Below, in pieces: positions 46,917 through 58,390 of a stretch of 64,000 nucleotides of DNA (position 1 is the stretch's first letter; the number at the start of each line of letters is the position of its first letter). The stretch lies in the NCBI GenBank assembly GCA_017311315.1, contig CM029654.1, forward strand, positions 6,517,382 through 6,581,381, written 5' to 3'. Origin of the DNA: Dendrocalamus latiflorus (lineage: Eukaryota; Streptophyta; Magnoliopsida; Poales; Poaceae). The notes under the pieces are model-generated. The model had not been told where the DNA came from. It saw only the letters and a list, made by a program, of their open reading frames with translations, and made no database searches. The translations under genes were made by a program, and so were the position numbers.

Positions 46917-47295
46917 GGGCCTATTTGATCCAAAGGAATTTCAAAGGAAAAACATATGAATCATATTCCTATAGGATTTTGCACGGTAGCTGCGTTTGAT
47001 TCAGAGGAATCGGTCGAAAGAATTTCTTAAGTTTATTGTAACATTCTTATGAAATAATAGGAATTTCAAAGGAATCAAAATATGTACTCCATCCTCATTT
47101 TTTGGTGATAGGTTCGTTGGTAGGCTGACAAGTAGGCTCGGAGTGAATCCTAAATCTTCCACTTTCTGTGTTCCACACACTCAATCCTATAAAATTTCTA
47201 TGTTTTCGAATCATCTTATTTGAAAATACATTCATATCATATTTTTGAGTTTTTGCTGTTCATGTGTTTTTAGAATCATGCGAATCAAAGAGACC
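46917..47295. mobile_element. Tourist-like MITE, 379 bp
   Basis: Starts GGGCCTATTTGATCCAAAGG and ends CGAATCAAAGAGACC, flanked by AAA on both sides. The interior TAGGATTTTGCACGGTAGC matches the MITE at 44111-44433, so the two are one family. Related debris continues to about 47460. Confidence 0.65.
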
Positions 47296-47663
47296 AAATT
47301 TGAGCTAATGTTTGGAATCCTCAAAAAAATGAAAGAAAGAACGGACTCATATAGAAAATTTGAAAGCTAATCCTACAATCCAAAGGGCTTCATAGGAAAG
47401 ATTTTATAGGATTCCAATCCTATAAAATTCCTACAAAAATCCTACGTTCCACATAGAAGCTGCACATCAAGGAAAGTGGCTCGACAGCGTAGAGCCAAAT
47501 GCTTTGCCAAGTCGTGCTACTGCATATTTTTCAGGCACGACATCCCAACCCTGAACAGCTGAACTTGGGCTTGCATTCATTACTTCTCAAAAACAAAAAC
47601 CTTAATGTCAACGCCAATCAACTTATCAGATCCACGCATCACGAAGAAAATAACACAGATTTA

Positions 47664-47894
47664 AAGCATCTTCAACAGTATGAGCTAGTTACTAGATCTA
47701 AGACAACTTCTTCAATAGTACTAACTTTTAGCACATAGCTCATAACATAAATTGCCTCACATGACACTCTCACATAATCTTGGAATGTGTGTATGAGACT
47801 AGCTCTTGATCAAGAGATAGCTTTTCTCTCTCTTCTATTAAAATATGAAATAATATGCTTAGAGCTAGCTCATAAGTCACTATTGAAGATGCTC
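47664..47894. mobile_element. Tourist-like MITE, 231 bp
   Basis: Left end AAGCATCTTCAACAGT and right end CTATTGAAGATGCTC are inverted, flanked by TTA (47661-47663) and TAA (47895-47897). The interior repeats GAGCTAGCTC and TAGCTCATAA words, also inverted. Confidence 0.65.
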
Positions 47895-47897
47895 TAA

Positions 47898-49018
47898 GAT
47901 ATATATACTTCTTACTCATAGAGCAGCCACGTATATGTATATCAACGCCATAATTAGTTGCTAGTAAGCTAGTTTGCTGTGAAATCTACGTAATTTTTTT
48001 ACTCTATGGCACTTTTTTGTTACAGATCAGACGTATGTGTAGGAGCCCCGTACTTACTTTCTTCGGTCGCAAAATCGTGTGGTTTCAAAATACATGCAGT
48101 AAAACTTTTAAAATTTGGTTATCCATATCTTTTTAAAGATTAGATACATAGAAATAATATGTATAGATTTGATACATAAAAATCTACACATATGATTTGT
48201 TACCTATATGCCACAACAATATTTGGATTAAATACATGAAAATCATACGCCAGAGTTCTCGAGGCCGATGTACTACACTGTGTTGTACTTGACCACCGGT
48301 GTTTCCTCGTCACCACCGGCCGCCGTAGTGCACCTCTTCGTCGATGTCGGGCGTGACCGCCTCCGTAGCACAGTACCCACCGGAGTACTCCGGCGCTGGA
48401 GTACTAATCCTCACCACTACCCACCGGAGTACTCTGCAGCTGGTGTACAGCGCATGTACCGTATATTTGGTTTGTGAATTAATTTTTTTCCTATGGAGAA
48501 GTCTTGTGTATTTGTGTGTATAGTAGTTGTGTACCAGCGTTTAAATTTTGAAATTCAAACATGTGGAAGTACCTATGTCAGAATGCATGTCCAATCATAT
48601 TCTAACTACAAAACAAATACAATATTAAGTCAAGCTCATACACAAATGGAATACAACACATAGCACGAATCTCAAAGATATGGACGGCAGATATATGGTG
48701 CGTAGATACAATGGGCTGGAGATTTCACTTTCCGTATCTAGGTACTTTAATTTCCAGTAGAACACAGAAGCCATCTCTGCAAGGGTGCGAGTATAGTTGT
48801 TGTGGCCGAGCCAAACCATGGTTACAGCTTACCATTTCTCCTTTAGAGACATAGGAGTGGATGTAGCCACTTTAGCGAGAGCCAGCGAGTAAAAATGAGA
48901 GATCTCCCCCACCTTATCATCTTGGGGCTCTTTATATATGAGTATGGACATAATGGCAAATGTCCATCCTATCCCTTAGCAATTACCTAATAAGGGTATA
49001 TAGGTAAATTTACTTACG
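47898..49018. other. No gene seen
   Basis: AT-rich DNA. A GC-rich patch at 48270-48450 repeats TACCCACCGGAGTACTC twice. The stretch 48840-48960 (GAGATCTCCCCCACC, CTTTATATATGAG) resembles an LTR promoter fragment in either orientation, without definable ends. Confidence 0.3.
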
Positions 49019-50639
49019 TGTTTGATGCGTTTTTGTGCAAATATGTCAAATCAAGGCAAATAAAGAAATAAATGTTTGGTAAGAGAACTTTGGTATAATC
49101 AAGTCATGAGACGAAAAGTGAAACAAAACCACAAAGTGGTCAACGTGTCGCGCCTTGTATGGCTATTCGCCGCTAACCCATCACTAAGCGTATGCGTCAA
49201 GATAAGCTACTGAGTTCATGTGTCTTCGACCACGTTAAGTCAACCATATTGTGTCGACCGCGATATTCTTGACCACGTTGTATCGACCACGAGGTTCCGA
49301 CTACGTTGCTCTGACCACACTGTGTCAGCCATGTCGCTACGATCACGGGTTTTCGACCACAGTGCTATAACCGGTTAATTGTAGCTACAACCGGTTCACT
49401 ACGCTTGACTCACGATTGCGATTGAGTCTCTAGAGTCTCCGATTACTCATTGACTCCAAGGTCTTCGGCTCCTGCACGGAACTCGGACACATTGAGTACT
49501 CGATGCATGACTATACGCATGAGAACTAGCAACAACAAGATCAATTCCAACAGTTGATACGTGCATAGCACCGCACACAGCCAATCAATGGTAGCTTATG
49601 CACTAAGAAGGAAAGAAAAGATTGGTTCTTAGTGAACCATATTTGCAAGGGGAATATAATTACACCGTACCTCCATTTTATGAAAGTATTTCTTGATAAA
49701 TTTTTTGGTATGGAAAGCACAGGTTCAGAAGGAAAGAATTAGCAATCGGATCAAGATCTTGATCCCAAAAATCAAAGATTGATTCGCACCACGTGAAAGC
49801 CACGTAAGTTGCCCGTGGCCCTTGCTTATGCCTATAAAAGGAAAGACCCATGTGCACACCAACATACGCCAACGGTCAGACTCAGGGAGAAGGAGGCTGA
49901 ATAGAGACAAAGAAGGAGACACTCTATCAACATACATACACGTAGAAGGCATATGCAGAAAAGATACACACAACGAAAGAAGGAGAAGGCAGAAGAACCT
50001 AAGGAAGCAATCTGCACAAGCCGAGGCTATGGTGTGCTATGTTCTGGATGGTAAAGAATGTCCCCTTTTCTCTTTCTTTCACGTCTAACTAGCTTTCATA
50101 CAATGAATGATGGCTGTCGAGAAGGTCGCCAAATGCATGACATCGAGATTGCTGAGATGCCGACTGTTCTTCAACTCTCTCGGCTTAAAGCATGAAGTTC
50201 CTTAACTCTTACATGTGGTGCACACCCTGGCCAAGTTGTGTGGCTACGATGATTTGCCTTGTACCAAAGTGGTCCCGTTTGCATCTCTAAGCTAATGATA
50301 GCTCCACAAGGCGAGGTTGATGGCACTACTCGCATGGACTCCCTAAACGCCCAAGACATACGACGTCGTCAACCACCGCTCCAATCTAGTAAAGATGCCT
50401 TGCCCTTATGATCTTGATTTTTCCCCTGCCGTGCTCGGGCGGCGCCAAGCACCTTTGGTACCTGGTTACTTATGATTACTAGCTATGCTCGGACATCTTT
50501 ACTCACCTTTCATGCTCGGACGTCGTCGGTTGTTCATTGCACTCAAACAGTCCTTAATACCTGATGGTTTATGACCGTTCACTATACACGAGCACCATCA
50601 AACGTTTGTCAAAGACACAAGCCTATGACCGCTTGTTCA

Positions 50640-51097
50640 AGATAGATGCCTTGACCGCTTGTCAAAGATAGATGTCGTTGTCCCCTTGTTGAAGACAGAT
50701 GCCTCTGACTCCTTGTCGAAGTCAAGTGCCTCCAACCACTTGTCAAAGTTGGACGCCTCCGACTCCTTGTCAAAGTTGAGTGACTCCGACCACTTGTCAA
50801 AGTTGGACGCCTCCATCCCCTTGTCGAGGTTGAGTGCCTCCGACCCTTTGTCAAAGTTGAGTGCCTCCGACCCCTTGTCAAAGTTGAGTGACTCCGACCA
50901 CTTGTCAAAGTTGGACGCCTCCGACCCCTTGTCAAAGTTGAGTGCCTCTGACCACTTGTCAAAGTTGGATGCCTCTAACCCCTTGTCAAAGTTGAGTACC
51001 TCTGACCACTTCTCGAAGACAGATGCCTCCGACCGTTTGTCGAAGTCGAGTTCCTCCGGCCGCTAGTCGAAGATGGACACCTCCGACTACTTGTTGG
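50640..51097 (+). repeat. 27-bp tandem array (block 1)
   Basis: About 16 units of 27 bases built on CTCCGACCACTTGTCAAAG. Two unit types alternate, giving a partial 54-bp period. A plus-strand frame stays open at 50659-51066 with a repeated nine-residue unit of the SKLDASDHL type. The array resumes after the gypsy insertion at 57123-57290. Confidence 0.85.
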
Positions 51098-51102
51098 AGT
51101 CG

Positions 51103-51599
51103 TGTAACATCCTGATTTTCAGAGTCTTTTTGAAGCTTTTAAAATAAAATTCACCATTTGAATTTTTCTGGAATTAATTAAGGCTTAATTGGAATTTTAT
51201 TAAATTGAAAGGATTTAATATGATTAAGATAAACATTAACATTTGCCAATGTTATTTTATTTGAGTTCCTTGAGCCTCAAGTAATTTTCTGGAATTTTAT
51301 TATTTTTTTCTGGATTTATTTGCTATTTTCTAGAGCTCAAAAGGATTTATTTGAATTTCTGGAAAAGAAAAAGAAAAGAAAATCCCAAACCGGCCAGTGG
51401 GCCGAAAACCCACCAGCCGGCCCAGCCCAGCAGGCCGCCAGCCCAGCCAGCGCGCGCCCGCTCACGCCACGTGTCGCGTATCGGCGCCCAGTCCGCGCCC
51501 GCGCCTCTCGGTTGGATGCCAGCCACGTGTCGCCCATCCGCCGCAGCCGCTTCGCCCGCGCGCCATCCGTGCCGCCCGCTCGCCCGGAGCCACTGACAG
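51103..51599 (+). repeat. Truncated 5' LTR
   Basis: Matches 54179-54675. Homology ends at CTGACAG, where the 3' LTR continues GTGGGGCCC but this copy continues into RT. It lacks the LTR TATA box, which lies 632 bases into the complete copy. Confidence 0.9.
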
Positions 51600-54166
51600 C
51601 TGGAGTGTTCTCCAAGATCGATTTGAGATCGGGGTATCACCAAATGAGGATTCGACCGGAGGACATACCCAAGACAGCCTTCTCAACTCGTTATGGATTG
51701 TATGAGTTCACCGTGATGTCCTTTGGCCTAACCAATGCCCCAGCCTATTTTATGTACCTGATGAACAAAGTGTTCATGGATTACTTGGATAAGTTTGTCG
51801 TTGTGTTCATCGATGACATTCTGATCTACTCCAAGAATGAGGAGGAACATGAAGAACATTTGAGGTTGGTATTGCAGAGATTGTGGGAACATAAGTTGTA
51901 TGCCAAGTTCAGCAAGTGTGAATTTTGGATGAAGGAAGTTGCCTTTTTGGGTCATGTGTTGACAGCAGAAGGAGTGTCCGTTGACTCAGGGAAAGTACAA
52001 GATGTGCTCACCTGGAAGGCACCCACGTCAGTGACCCAGGTCAGAAGCTTCCTAGGAATGGCAGGTTACTATCGTAGGTTCATTGAAGGATTCTCTAGTG
52101 TAGCCCGACCTCTCACCCAGCTATTAAAGAAGGAAAAGAAGTTTGAATGGACGCCAGAGTGCGAGAAGAGTTTTCAGAAACTAAAGGAAAGTCTGACAAC
52201 AGCACCAGTCCTAATTTTGCCAGACATCAAGAAAGATTTTGAGATTTATTGTGACGCATCCCGCAAGGGTTTAGGGTGCGTATTGATGCAAGACAAAAGA
52301 GTGATAGCTTACGCATCGCGCCAGCTAAGGCCACATGAGGAGAACTACCCTACGCATGATTTGGAGTTAGCAGCAGTTGTGCATGCCCTGAAAATATGGC
52401 GACACTACCTGATGGGTAACAGGTGTGAGATCTACACGGATCATAAGAGCCTGAAGTATATCTTCACCCAAACTGACCTCAACCTAAGACAAAGAAGATG
52501 GTTGGAGTTGATAAAGGATTATGACATCGGAATCCACTATCACCCAGGAAAAGCCAACGTAGTGGCAGATGCGTTGAGCAGGAAGGTGTATTGCAACACA
52601 GTTATGGTCAAAGAGAGTCAACCAGCATTGCACGAGGAATTTCAAAAGCTCAGTTTGGAGTTGGTTGAAGAAGGGATGTTAGCCGCTTTGGACTTGCAGC
52701 CGACCTTGGATAGTCAGATTCGTCAAGCGCAACCAGAGGATGAAAATATCCAGCGGATCAAGGTTGGATTGAAAGAAGGAAAAGCGACAGGTTTTGTGGA
52801 AGATGACCAGGGTATCATATGGTATAAGAAGCGAGTGTGCGTACCCAATAAGGAAGAGTTGAAGCGATTGTTGCTTAAGGAGGCACACGAGTCATTATAT
52901 TCGATTCATCCAGGCAGTACCAAGATGTATCAAGACATCAAGGATAAGTACTGGTGGCCAGGTATGAAGCGAGAAATAGCAGAGTATGTGGCACTTTGTG
53001 ATGTTTGCCAGCGAGTGAAAGCAGAACATCAAAGACCCGCAGGTTTGCTGCAACCCTTGAAGATCCCCGAATGGAAGTGGGAAGATGTGGGAATGGACTT
53101 CATCACAGGTCTACCCAGGACCAAGGAAGGATACGACTCGATATGGGTAATTGTGGATCGATTGACAAAGGTAGCCCATTTTCTGCCAGTCAAAACCACA
53201 TATTCTGGAGATAAGTTGGCTGAATTGTATATGTCCAGAATCGTGAGTCTCCATGGAGTTCCTAAGAGGATAGTGTCAGATCGTGGATCGCAGTTCACTT
53301 CACGATTTTGGAGTAGTTTCCATGAAGCAATGGGTACTCATCTGAATTTCAGCACAGCATACCACCCGCAGACCGATGGTCAGACAGAATGTGTAAATCA
53401 AATCCTGGAGGATATGTTGAGAGCATGTGTTTTGGATCACGGAGCCAAGTGGGACAATTGCCTACCTTTTGCAGAATTTTCCTACAACAACAGTTACCAG
53501 GCCAGTTTGCAGATGTCACCGTTTGAGGCTTTGTATGGTCGAAAGTGTAGAACCCCTCTCAATTGGAAAGAGACGGGAGAAAGGCAAATATTTGGGCCAG
53601 AGTGTTTGCAGGAAGCTGAAGAAAAAGTGCGCTTGATTCAAGAGAGGCTGAAAGCAGCTCAAGCCAGACAGAAGAGTTATGCTGATACTCGCCGAAGAGA
53701 TTTAAGCTTCGAGCCCAATGATTATGTGTACCTCAGGATCACACCTTTCAAAGGAGTTAAGCGATTTCAAATGAAGGGAAAGTTAGCACCAAGGTATGTG
53801 GGGCCATTCAAGATTTTGAAGCGCAAGGGAGAAGTTGCCTATCAGCTGGAGCTACCTGAGAACTTGAGCGGGATACATGATGTGTTTCATGTGTCTCAAT
53901 TAAAGAAGTGCTTGCGGGTGCCAGAGGAAGCAGTGCCAATAGAGGCTGTGGATCTCCAGGAGGATCTGTCCTATAAAGAGCATCCCATCAAAATCTTGGA
54001 AGTGTCAGAGCGTGTCACCAGAAGAAGGGTCGTTCGCTTTTGCAAAGTTCAGTGGAGCAAACATTCGGAGGAGGAAGCAACCTGGGAAAGCGAGGAGGAT
54101 CTCAAAGCGGAGTTTCCAAACCTATTCCTTAGAGAGCCAGAATCTCGGGGTCGAGATTCCGTTTAA
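51320..54166 (+). CDS. Gypsy pol fusion: LTR leader, RT, RNase H, integrase, chromodomain
   Basis: An open frame of 948 codons. The first codon read is TTG. Codons 1-93 are LTR sequence and the first in-frame ATG is at 51644. RT begins at FSKIDLRSGYHQ (97-108), with the catalytic FIDD at 163-166. RNase H has D312 (CDAS), D374 (TDHKS) and D417 (ADALS). The integrase HHCC finger is H523, H530, C560, C563. The catalytic core is D593, D654, E690, giving D,D(35)E spacing. A chromodomain follows at about 889-935 (ILEVSERVTRRRVVRF...VQWSKH...ATWE), the mark of chromoviruses that insert in heterochromatin. Gag, protease and the RT N-terminus are missing, so the copy could not move by itself. There are no internal stops, consistent with recent insertion. 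Confidence 0.9.
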   Translation: MLFSRAQKDLFEFLEKKKKRKSQTGQWAENPPAGPAQQAASPASARPLTPRVAYRRPVRARASRLDASHVSPIRRSRFARAPSVPPARPEPLTAGVFSKIDLRSGYHQMRIRPEDIPKTAFSTRYGLYEFTVMSFGLTNAPAYFMYLMNKVFMDYLDKFVVVFIDDILIYSKNEEEHEEHLRLVLQRLWEHKLYAKFSKCEFWMKEVAFLGHVLTAEGVSVDSGKVQDVLTWKAPTSVTQVRSFLGMAGYYRRFIEGFSSVARPLTQLLKKEKKFEWTPECEKSFQKLKESLTTAPVLILPDIKKDFEIYCDASRKGLGCVLMQDKRVIAYASRQLRPHEENYPTHDLELAAVVHALKIWRHYLMGNRCEIYTDHKSLKYIFTQTDLNLRQRRWLELIKDYDIGIHYHPGKANVVADALSRKVYCNTVMVKESQPALHEEFQKLSLELVEEGMLAALDLQPTLDSQIRQAQPEDENIQRIKVGLKEGKATGFVEDDQGIIWYKKRVCVPNKEELKRLLLKEAHESLYSIHPGSTKMYQDIKDKYWWPGMKREIAEYVALCDVCQRVKAEHQRPAGLLQPLKIPEWKWEDVGMDFITGLPRTKEGYDSIWVIVDRLTKVAHFLPVKTTYSGDKLAELYMSRIVSLHGVPKRIVSDRGSQFTSRFWSSFHEAMGTHLNFSTAYHPQTDGQTECVNQILEDMLRACVLDHGAKWDNCLPFAEFSYNNSYQASLQMSPFEALYGRKCRTPLNWKETGERQIFGPECLQEAEEKVRLIQERLKAAQARQKSYADTRRRDLSFEPNDYVYLRITPFKGVKRFQMKGKLAPRYVGPFKILKRKGEVAYQLELPENLSGIHDVFHVSQLKKCLRVPEEAVPIEAVDLQEDLSYKEHPIKILEVSERVTRRRVVRFCKVQWSKHSEEEATWESEEDLKAEFPNLFLREPESRGRDSV

Positions 54167-54178
54167 GGGGGGGAGGTT
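54165..54178 (+). promoter_or_regulatory. Polypurine tract
   Basis: AAGGGGGGGAGG immediately before the 3' LTR start TGTACATCC. It primes plus-strand synthesis. Confidence 0.8.
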
Positions 54179-57122
54179 TGTACATCCTGATTTTCAGAGT
54201 CTTTTTGAAGCTTTTAAAATAAAATTCACCATTTGAATTTTTCTGGAATTAATTAAAGCTTAATTGGAATTTTATTAAATTGAAAGGATTTAATATGATT
54301 AAGATAAACATTAACATTTGCCAATGTTATTTTATTTGAGTTCCTTGAGCCTCAAGTAATTTTCTGGAATTTTATTGTTTTTTTTCTGGATTTATTTGCT
54401 ATTTTCTAGAGCTCAAAAGGATTTATTTGAATTTCTGGAAAAGAAAAAGAAAAGAAAATCCCAAACCGGCCAGTGGGCCGAAAACCCACCAGCCGGCCCA
54501 GCCCAGCAGGCCGCCAGCCCAGCCAGCGCGCGCCCGCTCACGCCACGTGTCGCGTATCGGCGCCCAGTCCGCGCCCGCGCCTCTCGGTTGGATGCCAGCC
54601 ACGTGTCGCCCATCCGCCGCAGCCGCTTTGCCCGCGCGCCATCCGTGCCGCCCGCTCGCCCGGAGCCACTGACAGGTGGGGCCCACCTGTCAGGGTCCTC
54701 GTTCCCGACCGGGACTCTCTTCCCCGTCCCCGTTCCGAACTCTGCCACGCCGCCGCCGTCTCCGCCGCGGACTCTTCGCCGCACCCGACCCGGCCGCCTC
54801 AGCGTCCGCGTATAAAAGCGCCCGACCCCTCGGCTTCTTCACCGTCCCGAGCCGCCGCCTCCGCCGCCGCTCATCGCCGGAGCCGCCGGTGCGTCACCGT
54901 CGCCCGTACACCACCGGTCGCTTGGCGTTCGCCGCTCGTCGCCAGAGCTCGCCGCCGAGAGCGCTCGCCGTTTAACGCCGCCGGTGAGTCCCGCCGCCAC
55001 CTCGGTCGCCGCTGGCCAGACCCCGCCGCCGTCCCAGACCTCGCCGGCCAGCCGCCGCCGCTACCCGCCCGCGCCTCGCCGCCCGCACCTCGGTCGCGCC
55101 CCGCGTCCCCTCGGCCCTTGCGCCGGCGTGCGTCAGCGCTGGCGTCACCCGCGACCCCTCGCCTTCCTGTAGACCTGGTCCCCGTGCACCGTGCCTCTGC
55201 CGGTGGGTCCCGCAGGTCCACCGTGCACCCGTGAGCCGAGATGGCCACGTCAGCTGTGCCCCGTCAGCCTTACCCGCACACGTGTTGCCACGTGGTCGCC
55301 ACGTCAGCCCTACCCGCCGCGTCAGCAGCCGCCGCCCCCGCACTGTTTCGTGAGCCGGGTTCACCGTAGACCCGTTCTCCCGTGCACCCGGTCCACAGCA
55401 CAGTACCTTTTCCAATTTCCCCGATTTTCTTTAGATCCAATTTTTCAAGAGCCCGTTCTCCCTCGTCCTAGCTCCGATTGACCCGATTCTTTTTCCTAAA
55501 TTCATCTAAAATTGAGCTCGACCTTTTGGTTCAGGTTTGAAAGTTTTTGGAGTTCATTTGAATTTTATTTGATTTTATTTTGTCTTTTCGTCTCGTTTTC
55601 TCTCTCGTTAGATCGCGTGTTCGAGGGAGCGGAAGTTGGATTTGAAGATCAAGAGCCCTCAGCTGAGCAAGGCCAAGGCAAGTCGTATTCTTTGATCATG
55701 TTGAACCTAGTTTTCAAATCTATTATGTATTATGTTGCTTTAAATTATCATGCATTGCTACTTTATTATAAAACCCTTGTATTGGTAGTTATACTCCCAA
55801 TTGGTTATTTCCCTCCATGATAATTTGACTACCATGTTTCCATTGACACCTTAGGATTGGGAATTATTTAGTGATACAATAATAGTTGTCACATGGGGTT
55901 ATGTCTAATTGCTTAGCCAGGCTTATCATTAGCACGTTGGGTCTGTCATCACATGTGGTTAATTAATCTTGACTTAATGATTTACTTGAACATGGTGGTT
56001 AGCCACAGTTATAAAATTTGTATGTCATGACATGGGTAGTGTCATGGGCATTGGTTATACAAACTTGGCTTTCACTTGGGCGAATGATCGTGCAGTAAAG
56101 GGGGTGCTGGATGCACATTGGGATGTGGATGTTTCGCCTGGGTAACTCTTAAGGACTTAACTTTGTGCGCCATTGATCTGAGTTTTATCGTGCAAACCAC
56201 ATGTCTAGTATGGGATAGACCTGGCATAATAATTTGTGAAGTCTCAACTTTGGTTTCACCACTGATGTTGTTGTGGCGCAAGGGGGGGCAATTATCGACT
56301 AGGGGGTTACCCTACTCGACAGCGAAACCTTAGCGAGTGGGATCGGGTTGAGATGGATCATTGTAAAAGCCTTGTTGTGATTATCTTTAACGTGAGGATT
56401 ATCACATCGTGTGGGTACAGTTGTGCAACCTCTGCAGAGTGTAAAACTATTCGAATAGCCGTGTCCTCGGTCATGGACAATGCTCGGTGATTTCACACGA
56501 AGGGTAGAGTCTTTATGAAATTTTGGGTTGGTTTGAGCTGGGAAGTGAATGGTCAGTTCACTTGTGGTTACATTCAGTTCCTTTGGTTATCTACTTAGTG
56601 TCTGTTGTTAAATTCGCTTTTCAATCTATTTAGTGTATTTACCTTAAATCGTTGCTTTATGCAAAATTAACCTTTCAGCCATCCATTGTTAAGCCTTGCA
56701 TACTATATTGCATTTATTTGTTACAAACGACTTGCTGAGTACCAATGTACTCACGGCTTTATGCCCATGTTGCTCAGTTGAAGAGGAGGGACCAGATCAG
56801 CAGGAGTTGCTAGAAGGAGGCTACTACGAGGACTTCACGGATTAGGACTTCGCTCCCCAGTCGATTGCCTGTGGGCATGTCGAATGGCTACTACGTTAAT
56901 TTTGGATTTCCGCTGCTAGTTTCTTTAAAGCCCTTCAGGCTAATAATTGTAAGCTTGGCCATAAGGTCGTACTCTGATGGTTATTAATATAATTCGGATT
57001 TTTCTTTAGAATATCGTGATGTGGATGATATTTGTCTTTGTTTGCGCTGCGTGCACTAGCGTGATCCTGGACTAGTGCAGAATACACAGTAGAGTCCGGA
57101 TTTGTATATTCGGGTCTCGACA
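54179..57122 (+). repeat. Complete 3' LTR, 2944 bp
   Basis: Starts TGTACATCCTG (the 5' copy has TGTAACATCC) and ends GGGTCTCGACA. It contains a GC-rich centre (54440-55400) with TATA box TATAAAAG at 54811-54818, and a U5 part with CTCTGCAGAGTG and CGGCTATTCGAATAG-like blocks shared with 7985-12689 and 17955-19860. Several compositional open frames occur in the GC-rich part. Confidence 0.9.
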
Positions 57123-57559
57123 AGTCGAGTACCTCTGACCGCTTCTCGAAGATAGACACCTCCGACCCCTTGTCGAAGTCGAGTACCTCTGACCACTTCT
57201 CGAAGAAAGACGCCTCTGACCATTTGACGAACGCCTTCGACTACTTGTTGAAGACGAACGCCTCTAATCGCTGGTCAAGTTCATATGCCACCAATTGCTT
57301 GTCATACACGGACATACTCAACTGACTTTAATACTTGGTCACTAACAAACTCTTACCATACTCAGGCATCTTCGACCCCCTTTCGTACCCGGATGACACC
57401 GACCACTCATCATACTCGAGCGGCGTCGACCGCCTTTGGTACTTGAGCGCCTCTGACCACTCATTGTACTCATACATCTTTGACCACTGAAGTACCCATA
57501 AGCCCACTGATCACCCATGGTACTCGGTGAGGCGTGCTACACTAACCAGCATTGCTACA

Positions 57560-58390
57560 GTATCGGTCGAGCAATGGTTGATGGTTTACGACCTACGACT
57601 ACAAGTGATGGTCGATGGCTTCTAACCTATGACTACGAGCGATGGTCAATGGCTTTTGACCTATGACCACGAGCGATGGTTCATAGCTCCCGACATTCGA
57701 CCATGATGGCACTCGACCATGATGGCTTTTTGACCACGATGGCTTTCGACAATATTGGCTTTCGACATCCGATGGATTTCGACGATGATGGATTTCGACC
57801 ATGGACGACTTCTGATGGATTTAGACCATGGTAGATTTTGACCACGGATGACTTTTGAAGGCTTTTGACCATGAGGGATTTTGACCATGGACGACTTTGG
57901 ATGGATTTCAACCATGATGGCTTTTGACCACAGACGACTTCTGATGGCTTTTGACCATGATGGCTTTCAACCACAGACGACTTCTGATGGATTTCAACCA
58001 CGGTGGATTTCTACCACGGATGACTTTTGATGGTTTTTGACCATGCTGGCTTTCAACCACGAATGACTTCTGATGGCTTTCAACCACGGGCGACTTCCGA
58101 TGGCTTTCGACCACGGACTACTTCGAATGGATTTCGACCAAGACCACGGACAACTTCTGATGGCTTTCGACCATAGATGACTACCAATTGGTTTTGACCA
58201 TGCTGGCTTTTGACAACGGACAACTTCAGATGGATTTTGACCATGATGGCTTTTGAGCACAGACGACTTCCGATGGCTTTTGACCACGATGGCTTTCGAC
58301 CACAGACGACTTTCGATGGCTTTTGACCACGATGGCTTTCGACCACAAACGACTTTCGATGGCTTTCAACCACAATGACTTTCAGCTGTT
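57560..58390 (+). repeat. CGACCAC/GATGGCTTT tandem array (block 1)
   Basis: Units of about 45 bases alternate GATGGCTTTCGACCACG and GATGGATTTCGACCACG with GATGACTTCTGAT-type linkers. Minus-strand frames of roughly 70-130 codons stay open across it. Confidence 0.75.

Larger units (their letters stand above)
51103..57122 (+). mobile_element. Young Ty3/gypsy chromovirus (Tekay/Del-like) with 5' deletion
   Basis: A perfect TSD AGTCG lies at 51098-51102 and 57123-57127. It comprises a 497-bp remnant of the 5' LTR, then a pol frame starting inside reverse transcriptase, a polypurine tract and a complete 2944-bp 3' LTR. The rest of the 5' LTR, the primer-binding site, gag, protease and the first part of RT are deleted. 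The 5' remnant and the matching start of the 3' LTR differ at only about four or five places by eye, so the insertion is recent. It sits inside the 27-bp array of the older element. Confidence 0.92.
49019..58390 (+). mobile_element. 5' LTR-like block (interrupted by gypsy element)
   Basis: Without the 6.0-kb gypsy insertion plus its TSD it is about 3.35 kb. TATA box TATAAAAG lies at 49833-49840. Its 3' end is truncated relative to the second block, which continues about 250 bases further in the same repeat type (62390-62640). Confidence 0.6.

Noticed and set aside
54473..55415. 253-codon plus and 147-codon minus frames in the 3' LTR
   Set aside because: GC-rich LTR composition; Pro/Arg-rich without domains.
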